Assembly: GCF_030272615.1 (NCBI RefSeq)
Contig: NC_081412.1
Location: 139,628,747-139,692,746, forward strand
Origin: Cryptomeria japonica
Lineage: Eukaryota; Streptophyta; Pinopsida; Cupressales; Cupressaceae
Direction of reading: 5' to 3'
DNA: 64,000 bases
Below, in pieces: positions 1 to 10,498 of the stretch. A program made the position numbers and the translations under genes. Numbering within the stretch: position 1 is the stretch's first letter; the number at the start of each line of letters is the position of its first letter. The notes beneath the pieces were generated by a model. That model saw only the letters and a list, made by a program, of their open reading frames with translations. It was not told where the DNA came from and did no database searches.

Positions 1-120
1 ACTGATAAAATCATTTTTTTTTAGGCTTGTGGAAGCCCACCATATGGTCAAATTTTACTAATTGTTTGCTTCATGTGTAGGTTTTAAACTAACACTTTTT
101 TTGGCTTAAAAATAAAAAAC

Positions 121-473
121 ACTTCATTTTGGTGCTCGAAAACTTACAATCAAATTTTATTTCTTTGCAAGTTAGGTTCACTTCATTTTGGTGCTCTAAA
201 ACTTACAATCAAATTTTATTTCTTTGCAAGTTAGGTTCACTTCATTTTGGTGCTCTAAAACTTAGAATCAAATTTTATTTCTTTGCAAGTTAGGTTCACT
301 TTATTTTTGGTGCTCTAAAACTTACAATCAAATTTTATTTCTTTGTAAGTTAGGTTCACTTCATTTTGGTGCTCTAAAAACTTACAATCAAATTTTATTT
401 CTTTGCAAGTTAGGTTCACTTCATTTTGGTGCTCTAAAACTTACAATCAAACTTTATTTCTTGCAAGTTAGGC
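121..473 (+). repeat. Leader tandem repeat, 59-60 bp x 6
   Basis: Units start at 121, 180, 239, 298, 358 and 418, each opening with ACTTCATTTTGGTGCTC. A degenerate seventh follows to about 500. The array lies in the untranslated leader of element A. Copy B has a different array at the equivalent place, built on the same short core (TTCAT...TTTGGTGC). Confidence 0.9.
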
Positions 474-1608
474 TTCATTTTTCTTTTGGTGCTTAAAATC
501 AACAAAGCAAAATTTATTTCTTGCATCAAACTAAAAATTCACAATCAACACTTCAACTTATTGTGCAAGTAAAAATAACAATAAACTTGTCTCAATTTTG
601 CAAAAATGATTTTACTTCATGCAAAATGTGTTTTTTATTAAGTTGACCAGGATTTTCAATTCTAGTTTACTCAACATTTTGCCTTTGAAGTTAAAAAGAA
701 CATCATGGTTGTTGGAGAAACATCTCCAATTAGATAGAACATCATTGCAATGACAAGTTAAAAAGAACAAGTGTATTTTGTGTTTGGCACACTTGTGCAA
801 AAGAGTTGGTCGAGTGGTCCTACTTCTAACACACACTATCCTCTCTCTTGGCTTTCATGGTCCTAGGTGCAAGAGAAAAGCGTTAGTAACACTCAAGTTT
901 TATCTTTTTAAGAGAGGTTTTCCAAGAGACACATCACTCTTGGGAACAACCTCGCATGGTAAATCCTTCGAGCCGCTATAGAAATCAGGTGAGAGCAAAA
1001 GTTGTAGCCTTGGGTATAGTTGTTCCTACAGTGTAACTTTCCAAAAGGACAAATGGGCCCCACCACAAGTTACAAGGCTCTTAAGTGAGTCACTGTAGAA
1101 TGAACTTATGTCCAAAAACATCAAAAATTACTAAACACCTTTAAGTGGTAGCCCACCCGTTCTATTGATTGAGGATATTTGTGATAAATTCAATGCAAGA
1201 GCATAGATGGTTTTTCTCCCAAGATACTCACCATACATATTTCCTTGAGTAGAAACATAGATTTTTGAAAAGTCACTTGTGGCTTGATGAAAGTGGTGAC
1301 TCCCCCATCATAGGGATCATTTATTTGTTATACTCGTGCAAGACTTAGTATATTACATCCTTACCTACCATGGCGGGATTCATAAGGTATGTAGTACCAA
1401 AGTCAAAGAAATATCAAGAAGTGGGCTGAAATTATCGCAATTGGCCATTTGACCTTAGGGATAAAAAGTGTTTGAAGTATTTTTCATTTTTGAGTCAAGA
1501 CCAATGCAAATTGAGCCGACTTTAGGCTTTGGAAACACCTAAAATACATTTGGAGGAAAGGTTCATAAAAATTCCAAAGAATGGGTTGATCTAGACCCAT
1601 ACTTACTT
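474..1608 (+). other. Leader of element A, no gene
   Basis: This stretch aligns with 37380-38392 of copy B throughout. Short open frames here are not conserved between the two copies, so I call no gene. It is ordinary retrotransposon 5' untranslated sequence. Confidence 0.6.
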
Positions 1609-2292
1609 GTGCCTTTTGAGGCAACATTATTGTGTTTGTGTGCTTGCTTTGTTTTCTTGTCAAAGAAACATCATAAGAATCCAAAATCCAACACACACAT
1701 TTTCAAAACACAAAAGATCAAAAACAAAGAGCAACATCAAAAAGTATCAAACTATATGACCATTCTTCACATCTTGAGAAAGAAGAATCTTCATCAAAAC
1801 ATCAACTTGAAGAAAAGACCATTGAGCTCAAAGGCTCTTATCAAAAAGAGGAAATTCTTCTATCTTAATAGACAAATCTTTGTCTCTCATGGAACCTTCC
1901 TACGTCGCATGCGTCTATATCTTCAAGGAAAATTAAATGAATTTAATCAAGAGTCATTAAACCATAGAGCTTTTATGCAATATCGAGCTTTGAGTTATCA
2001 CAAGAACAAAAGAGGCAAAATCAATCCTAACTTCTTTCCTGACATTTGCATCACATTTAATGTAGTTCGGGAAGAACCACCAACTCCTGAAAGAGAAGAG
2101 GAAGAATTTGTCCCATATGTGACACAAAGCTTTTATTTAAGTTCCTATTTCATCTATTATCACATTCACATCTCATCAAATCCATTCCAACTCTCAAAAC
2201 ATCAAAAGGTTTTTGTCCTAAGTTCTATTTCGATATTGTTTGAAACAAACACAAATACATCACTTTTTAGAGTGTCTCTACATCTAGGATAA
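1609..2292 (+). CDS. Leader ORF upstream of gag in element A (function unknown)
   Basis: An open frame of about 227 codons with no ATG at its left end; it opens at GTG, so the true start is unclear. Its residues are conserved in copy B (38393-38935): both share a stretch around YLQGK, QESLN, RAF, QYRALSYHK and FFPDICIT, then EPPTPEREEEEFVPYVTQ. Conservation at protein level in both copies suggests it was translated. An extra ORF before gag is known in Ogre-type Tat elements, and I infer that this is the equivalent. There is no recognisable domain, signal peptide or membrane segment. The end is Glu-rich. Part of the last 50 codons may be beyond the conserved protein. Confidence 0.55.
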   Translation: MPFEATLLCLCACFVFLSKKHHKNPKSNTHIFKTQKIKNKEQHQKVSNYMTILHILRKKNLHQNINLKKRPLSSKALIKKRKFFYLNRQIFVSHGTFLRRMRLYLQGKLNEFNQESLNHRAFMQYRALSYHKNKRGKINPNFFPDICITFNVVREEPPTPEREEEEFVPYVTQSFYLSSYFIYYHIHISSNPFQLSKHQKVFVLSSISILFETNTNTSLFRVSLHLG

Positions 2293-2351
2293 ACTCATCC
2301 TAAGAGACACTTCTACGCAGGTTAAAACTAGTCTATAAGTGAATCCTAAGA

Positions 2352-4433
2352 GACATTACAAATTATGAACCTCAAGTCAAACCTTCATGGTGGAGGGATA
2401 CTGAACATTGCGATTTCCATGAAGGGAAAGGGCATAAGACAAGCACTTTATACAGATTGAAAGATCTTATTCAGGATCTTATTGACCGAGGTGAAATCGA
2501 AATTGAAGGATATGACCCAAAGACAACAAATAATGATCATCTCATGTTTAAAAATCCACTTCCATCACAAGATCAAAGGGGTCCTTTCACTTCAGGGAGA
2601 AACACAGATACTACTGATTATACCCAAGCCGTGTATAATTACATTGTGAATCACCTATATGATGCCAGTGAATAGATTGCAACTATTACCATAAAAAATC
2701 CCAGCTCCACTTGCAATGTTGTTACACATCGCAACAAGATTACCATAAAAGGAGCTCCACAAGGCACCCCATCTATCCCAAAGTAGTATAACCTTGTGGA
2801 CCAATTAGACAAAATGCTTGCACTAATATCTATCTTAGAGCTATTGCGCCTATCTCCATCCCATAAAACAATTTTGGATCAAGCTCTCCAAGAGGCATCA
2901 GTCCCTGTAAACCTAAATACAAATCAGTTCCAAGCCATGGTTGGAAATCTAAGGTCATCACCTTGTCTCACTTTCTGTGAAAGTGACAACTTATCCTTCC
3001 AGCAACCTCATAATGCTTCACTCCACATTGAAGGGTTTATCAACCAACATAGGATCAAGCGAGTCTTGATTGATAATGGAGCAGGCCTAAAAATCTGTAC
3101 TCTATAATTAGTCACAGCTTTGGGATATGGAATTGAATCAGTGGATCCCCGCAAGAAGATCACAATCAAAGCCTATGATGATGCATAGCGTTCATCCAAA
3201 GGAATTGTTGTGCTACCAATCCAAGTGGGCCCTGTGGTGAAACACATCATCTGTCAAGTTCTGGACCTTCCTCTGCCATACAATTTATTATTAGGAAGAT
3301 CTTGGATACATTCCATGCAAGTCGTTCCATCCACCTACCATCAGTGTATCAAGTTCCCGCATAATGGTGTAGAAATCACAATCCTGGGTGATGAAAATCC
3401 CTTTGCATATTGTCATAATATCAGTCATCAACCAGAGATCACCATTCCCAACAATAGAGAAGCCATCTCATCCACATCATACATAAGTCCAGCCTCTCTT
3501 TCCAGTTCAAATACTACTATACCCAAGCAAGAGAAGCTCAAGATGAAGATAGCAAAGGAAGGTCCTGGGGAGTACAATTTGAGCCAACTATTTTGTGTTG
3601 GACAAATGCCTACTTCTCGTAGGACACATGGAAAACCTCAACAGTTACTTCAAATGCCACTGGACAAGCCAGCATGTACTTTGACACCATTCATCCTTGG
3701 AAAGAGCCAAGAAGAAGAGACCAGAGATGAGGACTTAGCATAATGGATCTATAAAGATCCCATCACCACCGATATTCTGCAAGCTAAGCTTCCCATAGAT
3801 CGATATGACAAAGGCCTTCTCATTATGCAAAGAATGGGTTATGATGGTCAGAGTGCTCTAGGACCTTGAAATCAAGGACAACATGAACCGCTGCAATCGG
3901 AATTAAAGCCCAAAGATAACACTAGCCTAGGCTTTCAAAAGGAGATCCTTCCTAAGCTCAGTTTCAAAGGGAAACCCATCAAACCACTATATCAGCCTAT
4001 TACAAAGAGGTCACCTTTAATTATAAAAGCAGTATCAAACACCCTAGCAACTGCCCCATTGAGGCTAAAAATCCTAGCAAAACCATCTACAACACCCATC
4101 ATCCCACCAATCAAACCAGTAACCCCATCAGTCGTAGCAATAACATCAATAGCACCATTAGCAGCAGCAAGTGTATCAGAACCCACAACAGTATCAACAC
4201 CACTGGCAATTCCAGCAGAAGCAACAGAGTCAACTCTACCGATACTCCCTATATCGGATTCGTTGATCCCCATAATTCTTCCTGTAGCACCGATCATTTC
4301 ATCTACAAAGGTACATCAATCGATCACACCTGCAGTGTTTAACTCAAAGGATATCCCAGTATGGTACAGTAACCGGTTACTGGAAAGTGACTCAGAAACT
4401 GACTCACATGAGTGGGAATTTGATTCCGTCTAG
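2352..4433 (+). pseudogene. gag remnant plus retropepsin (protease), element A
   Basis: The matrix and capsid part is missing: sequence matching B at about 39138 jumps near 2352 to sequence matching B at about 40697. What remains is the nucleocapsid end (HCDFHEGKGHKTS; the last zinc Cys, present in B, is lost here), a linker, then a retropepsin with the catalytic motif DNGAG near 3075-3090. DNG in place of DTG is usual in Tat elements. LLLGRSWI near 3290 is the second protease motif. A Thr/Ser/Pro/Val-rich linker runs 4059-4433 and ends at a TAG that copy B shares. Other stops near 2673, 2785, 3105, 3186 and 3740 are all C-to-T or G-to-A relative to B. Confidence 0.75.
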
Positions 4434-6082
4434 CTTAATACTTCAGATGAGGAAGACACATCACCACCTCCACCTCGCAAAGACATCCATGTTTACAGAG
4501 AAGCACAGATAAAGACCTCTTGGGTTCCTGAGCTAGAAACTTCTTCCACAGACCCTACGTCACATCCTATGCCTAATTCTGATAGGGAGAGTACCATCAA
4601 CAACCTTCATCACAACGTCTTAACCCTCACTGATACATCTAACAAACTTAACCTAATCGATGAGGTAATGCCCATTATCCATCCTGAACTCATCAAATAG
4701 AAACAACCTAATACCCCATGTCTTGACCACTTCCAAAACGATGAGGCGATCATTGAATTTTTGGAATTATGAGATAACATACCAAGCGGGGATCACAAAG
4801 TTGGATTCGCCATTGAACTTAATAGCACAACATACTTTGGGGTGGATGCCAAACCTTTCAGCTGCAAAAAAATATAACAATAAAACATGGATCTTCTAGT
4901 GAAAACCATACTGTGGTACTGTTTGATCCCACAAAAGTAAAAAGAAAGAGCGTATCCAACGGTGAAAACCTCTTTGAAGCACCAGAGGATGAAAGGTTTG
5001 ACATTCTCCCTTCTAGTACACAACAAGAACGGTCAACAATTCTCATTGAAGAGACAAAAGAATACAACGTGGGGACTCCTGAAACACCTCACCACATACA
5101 TTTGGCATCTCTTTTAACTCCAGAGGAACAACCTAAGTTTGTAGAGTTCTTCAAGAAGCGTCAGATCAACTTCGCATGGTCCTATGCAGACATGCCTAGT
5201 CTTGATCCTGATTTAGTCATGCATCACCTCACCATTGCAAAAGGAGCCAAACCTATCAAGCAAAAACTTCGCAAGATGTATCCCCAGACTGCAGTTTTAG
5301 TCAAAGTAGAACTTAAGAAACTCCTAGATGTTGGTTTTATTAGACCAATTGATTATGCAGATTGGGTATCCAATATTGTGCTTGTCGGCAAACCAAATGG
5401 AGGCATTCGTATCTGTACTAACTTCAGAGATCTGAACAAAGCTTGTCCTAAAGATGACTTCCCCCTACCAAACATTGACATAATAGTGGACCTAACAGCA
5501 GGACATGCCATGCTTTCACTCATGGGTGGCTTTTCAGGATACAATTAGATAAAGATCGCACCAAATGATCAACATAAGATGACCTTCAAATGTCCATGGG
5601 GAACATACTACTGGAATGTAATGCCTTTTGGTCTAAAGAATGCAGGAGCGACCTATCAAAGAGCAATGACAACCAGCTTTCATGATATGATGTATACCAT
5701 AATGGAAGATTATGTTGATGAATTACTGGAAAAATCACTAACAAGAGAAGGTCATCTCGAAATATTAGAGAAAATCTTTGACAGACTAGAACAATATCAT
5801 GTTCAACTCAACCCAAAGAAATGTGTCTTTGGAGTAACCTCAGGGAAGCTTCTAGGATACATTGTCTCGAGCAAATGCATCAAGGTTGATCATGCAAAGG
5901 TTAAAGCAATCATGGACATGCCACCTTCCAAGAATATCAGTCAGCTAAGAACATTGCAAGGACGACTTCAATCCATCTGAAGATTCATTGCACAACTGGC
6001 AGATAAGTGTCACCGCTTTACACACCTGTTACACAAAAACATCCGCTTTCAATGGGATACCAGATGCCAGCAAGCATTCCAG
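4434..6082 (+). pseudogene. Reverse transcriptase, element A (active site damaged)
   Basis: An N-terminal linker (about 4434-5090) leads into the RT domain. Visible blocks are FRDLNKACPKDDFPLP near 5420, the first catalytic block near 5520, MPFGLKNAGATYQRAM near 5620, and the YxDD box near 5710. Two catalytic aspartates are gone: copy B reads MDGFSGYN where A reads MGGFSGYN, and YVDD where A reads YVDE. There is a frameshift near 4868 (extra A bases relative to B) and stops at about 4680, 4769, 5547 (CAG to TAG) and 5978 (CGA to TGA). By residues and codons this RT cannot be active. Confidence 0.85.
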
Positions 6083-7290
6083 ATGCTTAAAAACTATCTC
6101 ATGAATACACCATTATTGATTCCACCAGATCCAAGGAGGCCTTTATTACTCTATATATCGGCAACAAGTACAACATTGGGTGTACTATTGGCACAACACA
6201 ATGCAGAAGCGAAAGAGTGTGTTGTTTACTACATCTCTCACACACTGGTTGGCTATGAACTCAATTACACACCTATTGAGCAAGCTTTCCTAGCAGTAAT
6301 GTTGGCAACCACTAAACCAAGGCACTATGTGTTGACACATAAAGTACAACTCATTGCAAATATTGATCCACTCAAGTACTTACTCAACAAAGCAACATTG
6401 AAAGGTTGCTTGGCTAAATGGGTGATGATTCTAAGTGAATTTGACATCAAGTATGTAGACCGTAAGGCTATCAAAGGCCAAGTTATTGTAGATCAGTTGG
6501 CCGATGCTCCCCTCATAAGCAATCATTCCCTCATTTCCAATTTTCCAGATGAAGAGATATTCATGATCACAGCATCAAGACCATGGAAACTATACTTTGA
6601 TGGTTCATACACTAGCCATGGCTCGGGGGCAAGCATTCTATTTATCACACCTCAAGGTGATAGCATCTCGAAGTCTTACAAGCTCACATTTCTGTGTACA
6701 AACAACATAGTTGAGTATGACGCCTTGATCACAGGACTCGGATTAGCCATACAATGGAAGTTACAAGAACTACAAATATGTGGTGACTCCCAACTGGTCA
6801 TTCGACAAGAAACAGATGAATATCAAACCAAGGATGACAAACTCATGCTATACAAACAAATGGTGGAAAAATTAAAAACATCATTCACTACTATCACCTT
6901 TGAACAGATACCCAGAGATCAGAATCGAGTTGTTGACGCTATGGTGACCATTGCATCTCTCCTAGATCTTCCACAAAATTCAACATGCTACAAGTTCTTG
7001 GTCGAACAGCTTTGGATTCCTGCTTATGATATCCTGGAATCTAAGATGATATGTCACCTTATCGGTTCTGAATCCCCATGGTACGATGAGTTCTACACCT
7101 ACCTCTGCAATCACACACTTCCTCCTGACCAATCAAATAACCAACGTAAAACCTTCATTCGCCAAACCGCTCGATATACCATTAGTGTTGAAACCCTATA
7201 CCGATGCAGTCTTGATGGTACTCTCCTTCGATGTCTAGAACGAGATGAGATAACAAAGGCCTTGGAAGAGGTACATGAAGGAATTTGTTG
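6083..7290 (+). pseudogene. RNase H, second (Tat-type) RNase H and integrase N-terminus, element A
   Basis: An unbroken 402-codon frame. Residues about 1-150 are the RT-linked RNase H (LLLYISATSTTLG, YYISHTL, ANIDPLKYLLNKATLKG, KWVMILSEFDI). About 165-300 form the second RNase H typical of the Tat lineage (WKLYFDGSYTSHGSGA, NNIVEYDALITGL, GDSQLVI). The rest is the linker and the start of the integrase zinc-binding domain, ending at a TGA where B has GGA (VHEGIC then stop). This is the longest intact frame in the element. The second RNase H still shows D, E and D at the expected motifs. Confidence 0.85.
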
Positions 7291-8335
7291 AACTCATGCA
7301 AGCGGTCCGTCACTAGCCAAGAAACTCATTCGCACTGGATACTATTGGTCATCCATGGAAAAAGACTCCTACTATTTTGTCAGAAAATGCAAGAAATGCC
7401 AAGTTCATGGAGATCTGATACATGCGTCAGCACAGGAATTGCAACCAATCACAACACCATGGCCCTTTTGCCAATGGGGACTTGACCTTGTGGGTAGAAT
7501 CCATCCATCTTCATCCAACGGCTACAAATTCATTATTACTGCTACCGAATATTTCACAAAGTGGATCGAAGTTGTTCCACTTACCCAAGTCACCGACAAG
7601 AAGATCACCTCATTCATCCTTAATTACATCATCTGTCGGTATGGTGTACCCATTTCCATCATCACAGATAACGAACTTCCATTCAAAAATCAGGATGTTC
7701 GTGAGGTCTGTGATAAATTTCACATCCAGCACCACTTTTCCACTCCCTATTGCCCACAAGGCAATGGTCAATCCGAAGCATCAAAAAAGAACATATTAAG
7801 AATCCTCAAGAAGATAGTCAATGATGCCGGTCATGATTGGCACATTCAATTGAATCCAGCACTATGGGTGTATCGAACTAGCATTCGAACCCCTACAGGC
7901 GCAACTCCCTACTCACTAGTCTATGGCGCAGAAGCTATCTTACCTATCGAGGTCGAGATACCATCTCTACGGATTTCCTTACATAATCTCATCGATGATG
8001 AAGCATACAGAGTATCCTGTCTCTAAGACTTAGAGCTACTTGATGAGAAACGACAAGCTGCATACAATCACCTCAAGGCCTATCGGCAGCATATGAGAAG
8101 AAGCTATAATCATTGAGTTAGACCTCGCACATTTGAGGTTGGTGATCTTGTTCTTCGAGAGAATCCTTGTAACCAACCAAACCGAGAACATCAGGGGAAT
8201 TTTGAATCAAACTGGCTGGGTCCATATGTTATCACTATTGTATTTGGGTCCGGGGCATATCAGTTGGCTACTTCAGAAGGAGAACCGCTAGCAGATTCGA
8301 TCAATAGCATGCACCTTAAAAAAATTTATACATAA
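7291..8335 (+). pseudogene. Integrase, element A
   Basis: The zinc-binding domain keeps its pattern (VHEGIC, THASG, then CKKCQVHGD). The catalytic core has all three acidic residues: GLDLVG near 7480, ITDNELPF near 7665 and GNGQSEAS near 7765. The GATPYSLVYGAEAILP block is near 7900. The C-terminal part (FEVGDLVLRENP, then NWLGPYVI and GAYQLATSEGEPL) runs to a stop near 8335, after two nonsense changes near 8024 and 8117. No chromodomain is visible, as expected for Tat. It acts in the nucleus on element DNA ends. It cannot be expressed here because the upstream frames are broken. Confidence 0.85.
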
Positions 8336-9054
8336 GCTGTACAGAGCATCAGGCTCCCATGCATATTGGGAAAAACACCAAAAACATTCAGATAAATGTC
8401 CTCAAGAAAATACAAAAAAATCAAAATAGTAAAGAAAAATCATGCATCCAAACGGTGAACAACCACTCTAGTGGCACCTTGGGTAAGTGCAATGGTGAAA
8501 ACCTGGCAAACAGGCGCCACTCATAAAGGCTATGGATCCATTGTCTTTCAGACTTGTTGCAATCAAATTCACTACATTCACTCATCCATCAGTCCAAAAC
8601 CATGGCTTGTTATTGATCTCCAATCAAGGATAGTACTTCATGCGTCTTGCATCCTGCTTTTTCATAGTCATATCTAAACTGGGGGCAATGCCCTTAATCT
8701 AGTTGATAAAAGTGGATTCTACATTATTTTGTGATTCATTGAGTTCTTCATTCAAAACAATCACAAAATACTCAAAACATTAAAAAACAATCACAAAATC
8801 CAAAAACATCAGAAAACATAAAAAATCAATCAAAAACATGGCAACACCTTGTACATACATTTTTCAAAGCAGATACCAAACAAAACATTGTGAAATACTC
8901 CAACAATGACCACTTATCCGATCAACCAAACAATCAACATCAACACACCCACTGTCTTAAACAAGGATGCATCCTTCTTTACCAAAACAAAGACAAGATG
9001 ACATTTTCTTTGACAAGAAAATTTTGTTTAAGCTATCAAGTACTTGGTTGATTT
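8336..9054 (+). other. 3' spacer of element A, first part
   Basis: Non-coding spacer after integrase. It aligns with 46550-47305 of copy B. It includes a short A-rich repeated stretch (CACAAAATcCAAAAACATC type) near 8750-8820, which in B is expanded to about 31-bp units (46964-47075). I see no gene. Confidence 0.6.
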
Positions 9055-9059
9055 GTAGG

Positions 9060-10493
9060 TTTAGACGTATAAAAAATGACCATATTCCTAAATGAATATT
9101 TTATGTTCATTTCTCTATTTAATTAAATCCAATTTAATTAAATTACCCACATTCCTCTATTTAATTAAGAAAATTACTCAATTAAATTCACTATACCCAT
9201 TTAATGAATAAATCATTTTATTCAATTAAATCCCCCCTATCCACTTTTAATTAAATTCAAATTTAATTAAATAGTTATCCTAAATTAAATAAATCTAATT
9301 TATTTAATTGCAACCAAAGTGAATGAAATTCATTAAATTCAATTAAATCCTATTATCCCTCCATCCACTTGCATTTTCCTACATCTCCCACTTGCATTCT
9401 AAAACCTATTTCTAATCCCTTCTAGACTCTTCTAATCGCTTCTAATTAGCCTAACCCATCTTCTAAACTTTGTCACATCCCTAAGCAAGGGGAGGTCACT
9501 TCTCAAAACCTTAAAATCTTTGATAACCATTAAAGGCTTCAAATCTTCAACCACTTAATATCCCCAAAGTCTCCCAAACCATTAATGGATAATTCAACCC
9601 TCTTACATGGTTAGAGACTTTTTGCCTAACTTGACCTTCATCCAACCCAAGGGTCTCATCAAGTCTTTAATGCTTTGACCATGATTATCTCTTAATCATT
9701 TGTACAAGGGTTTATCCTTGGATTAACTCTTAATCCAATGGGTAATCTTAACTTAGGCTTAACCCTTACCCTCTAGATAACCATAAGGTCTTCTCAGGCA
9801 TTTAATGCCTCCAACCCCTTCTCTCAACCCAACCCTATGTTGACACTTGTCACCATTTCATTGGTGCAAATTGCAAACATGGATCCCCAACTTTCAAACT
9901 CAACCCTTGATCAACTCTTTCAATCCTGGCCATCCATTGCCCTGTTTTTGCTATAAATAGAGCTCTCATTCCTCTATTTTGAGAGATCAATCCAAGTTTG
10001 TAGTATCATACTTATGCTCAAATACATTCAAGCTTTCATTCCATATATGCTCATCATTTTAGCCTCTCTTTTAACTAGGAATTAGTCTAAATATGCATGT
10101 TTAGTATACTTTCTATTATCATTAACTTAAATCATTGAACTAATATAGTATGCTAGGATAGTCTGTTTGCTAACCTTGTCATCTTATAGTTAGTTTATTT
10201 GCATTTCTAGAATCATGCATAGTTTAGGATGCATCTCATATTAAATCAACAAAAAGCATCCCTCATTTTTGCATTTGCCATCCCTAAACCATTTTACTCA
10301 GTGATCTGAGAGAAAAAACATTGGTTTGAGGGATCGTGTAAGATAGAGGACCATGGGACCAACCTTGGGAAGCTGAATGATACTTCATTACTCCATAGCT
10401 TGCACCAAGAAGTCTTGTGGGTGTGTAAGCAAGGCTCCATAGAGCTCCATTTTTTTCATTTTGAGTTCTATCAACCCGCTTTTCTCGCATACA
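9060..10493 (+). mobile_element. Solo LTR (Ty3 type) nested in element A
   Basis: Copy B runs straight from ...CAGTTTG to ATAAGTTATTTATTC at about 47305, whereas A has 1434 bp inserted at the same point. The insert is flanked by identical 5-bp target duplications, GTAGG at 9055-9059 and 10494-10498. It begins TTTAGACG (probably TGTAGACG with one change, cf. TGTAGACACA in the B LTRs) and ends CATACA. A TATA box, CTATAAATAG, is at 9951-9960. It has no coding capacity. This is a classic solo LTR left by LTR-LTR recombination. Confidence 0.85.
9951..9960 (+). promoter_or_regulatory. TATA box of the solo LTR
   Basis: CTATAAATAG followed by AGCTC. The same box with similar flanks is found in the LTRs of A (about 16350), B (about 36462 and 49823) and C (minus strand, about 18750). 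It marks the start of the transcribed part of the LTR. Confidence 0.6.
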
Positions 10494-10498
10494 GTAGG

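Noticed and set aside
3992-4297. Gly/Ile/Val-rich minus ORF opposite the A linker
   Set aside because: Mirror of a low-complexity Thr/Pro/Ser linker; the equivalent in B (42293-42592) exists for the same reason.
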